The notes under the pieces: generated by a model
The model's database searches: none
What the model was told of the DNA's origin: nothing
The model's input: the letters and a program-made list of their open reading frames with translations, nothing else
Shown: positions 5,135 to 7,465 of the stretch, one piece after another
Layout: every line of letters starts with the position of its first letter
Numbering within the stretch: position 1 is the stretch's first letter
Assembly (NCBI GenBank): GCA_947166165.1
Contig: CAMVDK010000152.1
Coordinates: forward strand, 1-7,465
From: an uncultured Porphyromonadaceae bacterium
Lineage (GTDB): Bacteria > Bacteroidota > Bacteroidia > Bacteroidales > Muribaculaceae
DNA: 7,465 bases
Direction: 5' to 3'
Made by a program: the position numbers and the translations under genes

Positions 5135-7465
5135 ATGCAAATGAAACGCTTTGCCCTCATCCTGCTCGCCACCGCGGCGATGTTGGCCGCCTGGGCCACC
5201 GACGGCACCCGCCTGTGGCTGGGCGGCGACATCTCTATGCTGCCCTCGCTGCAACAGCGCGGCGCCGTATACCGCGACTCCACGGGCCGCACCGTGGACC
5301 CCTACGACCTCTTCGCCCAGCAAGGATGGAACATGATGCGCGTGCGCCTGTTCGTCGACCCGCAGCACGCTCCCGGCCGCCACCGCGACGAGGGCGTGTG
5401 CCAGGACCTGGACTATGTGGTCGACCTGTGCCGCACCATCCGCGACCGAGGCTTCGAGGTGATGCTCGACTTCCACTACAGCGACACCTGGGCCGACCCC
5501 GCCAAGCAGTTCACCCCTGCGCGCTGGCAGGGACTCGACATCGCCAGCATGGCCGACAGCCTCTACCGCTACACGCGCCACTGCCTGCAAGCACTCGTCG
5601 AGGCCGGTGCCGAGCCAGCCATGATACAGGTGGGCAACGAAATCACCAACGGCATGATGTGGCCCACGGGGCACGTCGACCCCACAGGCAGCGATGGATG
5701 GCCTGCGCTCACCACGCTGCTCGCCGCCGGATGCCGCGCCTGCCGCGAGGTGTGCCCCAAGGCGGGCATCATCATCCACACTGAGAAGGCCGGTTCCTGG
5801 CCCGTCACCAAAGCCTATTACAGCCGACTGGAGAGCGCCGGCATCGACTACGACATCATCGGCCTGAGCTACTACCCCATGTGGCACGGCACCATCGCCA
5901 ATCTGGGCACCACGCTCGACAGCCTGGCGGTCCACTTCGCCTCCAAACCGGTGATGATGGTCGAGGCGGCCTATTACTACGAGCACGACGGCGTGAACCG
6001 TGGCGAGGAGGACTTCGCGCAGTGCCCGCCGGGCACCATCGAGGGCCAGCGGCAGTTCACCGCCGCCCTCGTGGCCGAACTGCGGCGGCACGCCAATGTG
6101 ACGGGCCTCTTCTGGTGGTTTCCCGAGGAGAACCGCCACGGGCTGACGGGCCATCGCGGCGGTGGACTGAACCGGGGCTTGTTCGACAGCCGCACGGGTC
6201 GTGCGCTGCCCGCGCTCTACGAGCTGCGCCGCTTTGTGGCCGCCCCGGCCCCTTGCCCACCGCTGCCCACCACCGAGCAGCTCAACTGGCAACGCATGGA
6301 GCGCTATGCCTTCGTGCATTTCGCCCTCAACACCTTCACCGACCAGGAATGGGGCTACGGCAACGAGTCGCCCTCGCTGTTCGCCCCCTCCGCCCTCGAC
6401 TGCCGCCAGTGGGCGCGCGTGTGCCGGCAGGCGGGGCTGCAGGGCATCATCGTCACCGCCAAGCACCACGGCGGCTTCGGCCTGTGGCCATCGGCCGCCA
6501 CCAGCTACACCGTGGCGGCATCGCCTTGGCGCGGCGGCCACGGCGACGTGATGCGCGAGCTGGCCGACGCCTGCCGCGACGAGGGACTCAAGCTGGGCAT
6601 CTACCTCTCGCCCTGGGACCGCCACCACCCCCACTACGGCAGTCCGGCCTACATCGACTACTTCCGCCGGCAGCTGCGCGAACTGCTCACCAACTACGGC
6701 CCCATCTTCGAGGTGTGGTTCGACGGAGCCAACGGCGGCAGCGGCTGGTATGGCGGTGCCGACACCACGCGCACCATCGACCGCACCACCTACTACCATT
6801 GGCCCGCCACCTACGAGCTGGTGCACACGCTGCAGCCGCACTGCCTGGTGTGGAACGACGGCGGCGACCTGGCACAGCTGCGCTGGGTGGGCAACGAGGA
6901 CGGTGAGGCCGGCGTCACCAACTGGAGCCTGATGAGCCGTCAAGGCCCCGCCAGCGCCCGAGAGCTGCGCGAAGGCGTGCCCACAGGCGATGTCTGGGTA
7001 CCCGCCGAGACCAACATGAGCATCCGCCCGGGGTGGTTCTTCCACGAGCGTGAGAACGGGCAGGTCAAGTCGGTGGACCGCCTCATGGAGGCCTACTGCA
7101 AGTCGGTGGGCCGCAACTCCACGCTGCTGCTCAACCTGCCCATCGCCCCCGACGGGCGCATCCATCCCGCCGACAGTGCGCGCGTGGTGGCGTTCGGCCA
7201 GCGCCTGGAGCGCGCCTATGGCCACGACCTGGCGCGCACGGCCACCGCCACGGCCTCCAACACGCGCGGCGGCGACCCGCTGTTCGCCGCCTCGTGCGCC
7301 ATCGACGGCCGCCCCGACACCTACTGGGCAACCGACGACGGCGTCACCGAGGCCTCGCTCTTGCTCGACTTCGGCCGGCCCGTAGCCTTCAACCGCTTCG
7401 TGGCCGAAGAGGCCATCGCCACGGGGCAGCGCGTGGCGCGATGCAAGCGCGAGGCACCCGCCGGC
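5135..7465 (+). CDS. Secreted two-enzyme glycoside hydrolase: GH53 beta-1,4-galactanase fused to GH29 alpha-L-fucosidase and F5/8 type C domain (3' partial)
   Basis: One frame runs from ATG 5135 to the window edge, 777 codons with no stop. A second ATG at 5141 (MKRFALILL) is an equally plausible start; no Shine-Dalgarno sequence is present and the stretch before both is A-rich, as usual in Bacteroidota. Residues 1-21 form a signal peptide (basic MQMKR, hydrophobic LILLATAAMLAAW, cut likely after A21). No lipobox cysteine is present, so a periplasmic or secreted product is expected. Residues 22-370 are a full GH53 domain with acid/base E169 (QVGNEI) and nucleophile E277 (MMVEAAY). A short proline-rich linker (371-378) leads to GH29 at 376-697, with predicted nucleophile D530 (EVWFDGAN). 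Residues 698-777 begin an F5/8 type C domain, cut off here. GH53 enzymes cut beta-1,4-galactan internally and GH29 enzymes release alpha-L-fucose. Combined action on fucosylated pectic galactan is inferred. The gene has its own promoter. Confidence 0.88.
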   Translation, partial: MQMKRFALILLATAAMLAAWATDGTRLWLGGDISMLPSLQQRGAVYRDSTGRTVDPYDLFAQQGWNMMRVRLFVDPQHAPGRHRDEGVCQDLDYVVDLCRTIRDRGFEVMLDFHYSDTWADPAKQFTPARWQGLDIASMADSLYRYTRHCLQALVEAGAEPAMIQVGNEITNGMMWPTGHVDPTGSDGWPALTTLLAAGCRACREVCPKAGIIIHTEKAGSWPVTKAYYSRLESAGIDYDIIGLSYYPMWHGTIANLGTTLDSLAVHFASKPVMMVEAAYYYEHDGVNRGEEDFAQCPPGTIEGQRQFTAALVAELRRHANVTGLFWWFPEENRHGLTGHRGGGLNRGLFDSRTGRALPALYELRRFVAAPAPCPPLPTTEQLNWQRMERYAFVHFALNTFTDQEWGYGNESPSLFAPSALDCRQWARVCRQAGLQGIIVTAKHHGGFGLWPSAATSYTVAASPWRGGHGDVMRELADACRDEGLKLGIYLSPWDRHHPHYGSPAYIDYFRRQLRELLTNYGPIFEVWFDGANGGSGWYGGADTTRTIDRTTYYHWPATYELVHTLQPHCLVWNDGGDLAQLRWVGNEDGEAGVTNWSLMSRQGPASARELREGVPTGDVWVPAETNMSIRPGWFFHERENGQVKSVDRLMEAYCKSVGRNSTLLLNLPIAPDGRIHPADSARVVAFGQRLERAYGHDLARTATATASNTRGGDPLFAASCAIDGRPDTYWATDDGVTEASLLLDFGRPVAFNRFVAEEAIATGQRVARCKREAPAG
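5198..6244 (+). other. GH53 endo-beta-1,4-galactanase catalytic domain
   Basis: The TIM-barrel landmarks of GH53 are all present in order: GGDISMLPSLQQRG (strand 1), NMMRVRLFVDP, EVMLDFHYSDTWADPAKQ, MIQVGNEITNGMMWPTG with the acid/base Glu169, IIGLSYYPMWHGTI, and KPVMMVEAAY with the nucleophile Glu277, then GLFWWFP near the end. About 350 residues is a normal length for the family. All residues I would check for catalysis are intact. Known members hydrolyse the galactan side chains of rhamnogalacturonan I and type I arabinogalactan. Confidence 0.92.
6260..7225 (+). other. GH29 alpha-L-fucosidase catalytic domain
   Basis: The domain opens like a free-standing GH29 enzyme (EQLNWQRMERYAFVHFALNTFTDQEWG), followed by IIVTAKHHGGFGLWPS, KLGIYLSPWDRHHPHYG, IFEVWFDGANG with the expected nucleophile Asp530, LVWNDGGD, RWVGNEDGEAG with Glu588 as a candidate acid/base, and NSTLLLNLPIAPDGRI. 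The style (EVWFDGAN, RWVGNE, trailing F5/8C) looks closer to subfamily B enzymes, which favour alpha-1,3/1,4-linked fucose, but the subfamily is tentative. The motif usually read as KHHDGF has Gly in place of Asp here. Confidence 0.9.
7226..7465 (+). other. Start of an F5/8 type C (discoidin-like) domain, truncated by the window
   Basis: The visible ~80 residues show the typical pattern TATASNTRGGDPLFAAS, then CAIDGRPDTYWATDDG, then SLLLDFGRPVAFNRFVAEEA and IATGQRV. Such domains often follow GH29 catalytic domains in Bacteroidota and can bind galactose- or fucose-containing glycans. The last residues (ARCKREAPAG) depart from the usual RV..F.VEA pattern but stay in frame. Confidence 0.8.

Noticed and set aside
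6220..6290. Two separate genes, a galactanase ending and a fucosidase starting here
   Set aside because: I translated through the join codon by codon. There is no stop, no frame change, no second signal peptide and no promoter-like sequence.
5881..6906. 341-codon plus-strand frame inside the hydrolase gene
   Set aside because: The product is Arg/His/Pro-rich low-complexity sequence in another frame, while the GH53 and GH29 motifs all lie in the frame from 5135.
5114..7225. 703-codon open frame on the minus strand
   Set aside because: It mirrors the GH53-GH29 gene. Its length follows from the strong third-position C/G bias, and it shows no domain or plausible signal sequence.

Overview
The window reads as a piece of chromosome from a gut or rumen Bacteroidota, most likely close to Prevotella or a related family. 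Three things point there: a C-terminal tail like the type IX secretion sorting domain on the first protein, a TTTG / TAnnTTTG promoter typical of the phylum in the only intergenic gap, and a start codon preceded by an A-rich stretch instead of a Shine-Dalgarno sequence. Both genes are on the + strand and both are cut by the window edges. The genus is an inference from style, not a database match.

Region 1 (1-4973) is the 3' part of a very large secreted modular protein. Its first ~100 visible residues resemble the end of an M6-family (immune inhibitor A-like) metalloprotease domain; the catalytic zinc site would lie upstream, outside the window. Then come a fibronectin type III domain and five Ig-like beta-sandwich repeats. 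Three copies of a ~190-215-residue module that I cannot name follow Ig repeats 3, 4 and 5. The protein ends with a ~230-residue unidentified region and a sorting tail. Base composition inside this gene is patchy: the middles of the first two unnamed modules are strikingly AT-rich.

Region 2 (4974-5134) is a compact intergenic region. It holds a GC-rich hairpin with a T-tract (terminator of gene 1), a promoter whose -33 TTTG lies at the end of that T-tract, and a 33-bp CTAG-rich element with four CTAG tetramers spaced exactly 9 bp apart that also forms a dyad.

Region 3 (5135-7465, open at the right edge) is one uninterrupted reading frame of 777 visible codons. It encodes a signal peptide, a complete GH53 endo-beta-1,4-galactanase domain, a GH29 alpha-L-fucosidase domain and the start of an F5/8 type C (discoidin-like) domain. 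This two-enzyme fusion is the most interesting item in the window. It suggests that removal of fucose and cleavage of a galactan backbone are coupled on one polypeptide, as would suit fucosylated pectic galactan or arabinogalactan. The terminator and private promoter between the genes argue against a shared operon. No RNA gene, transposase, CRISPR array or phage gene was seen.
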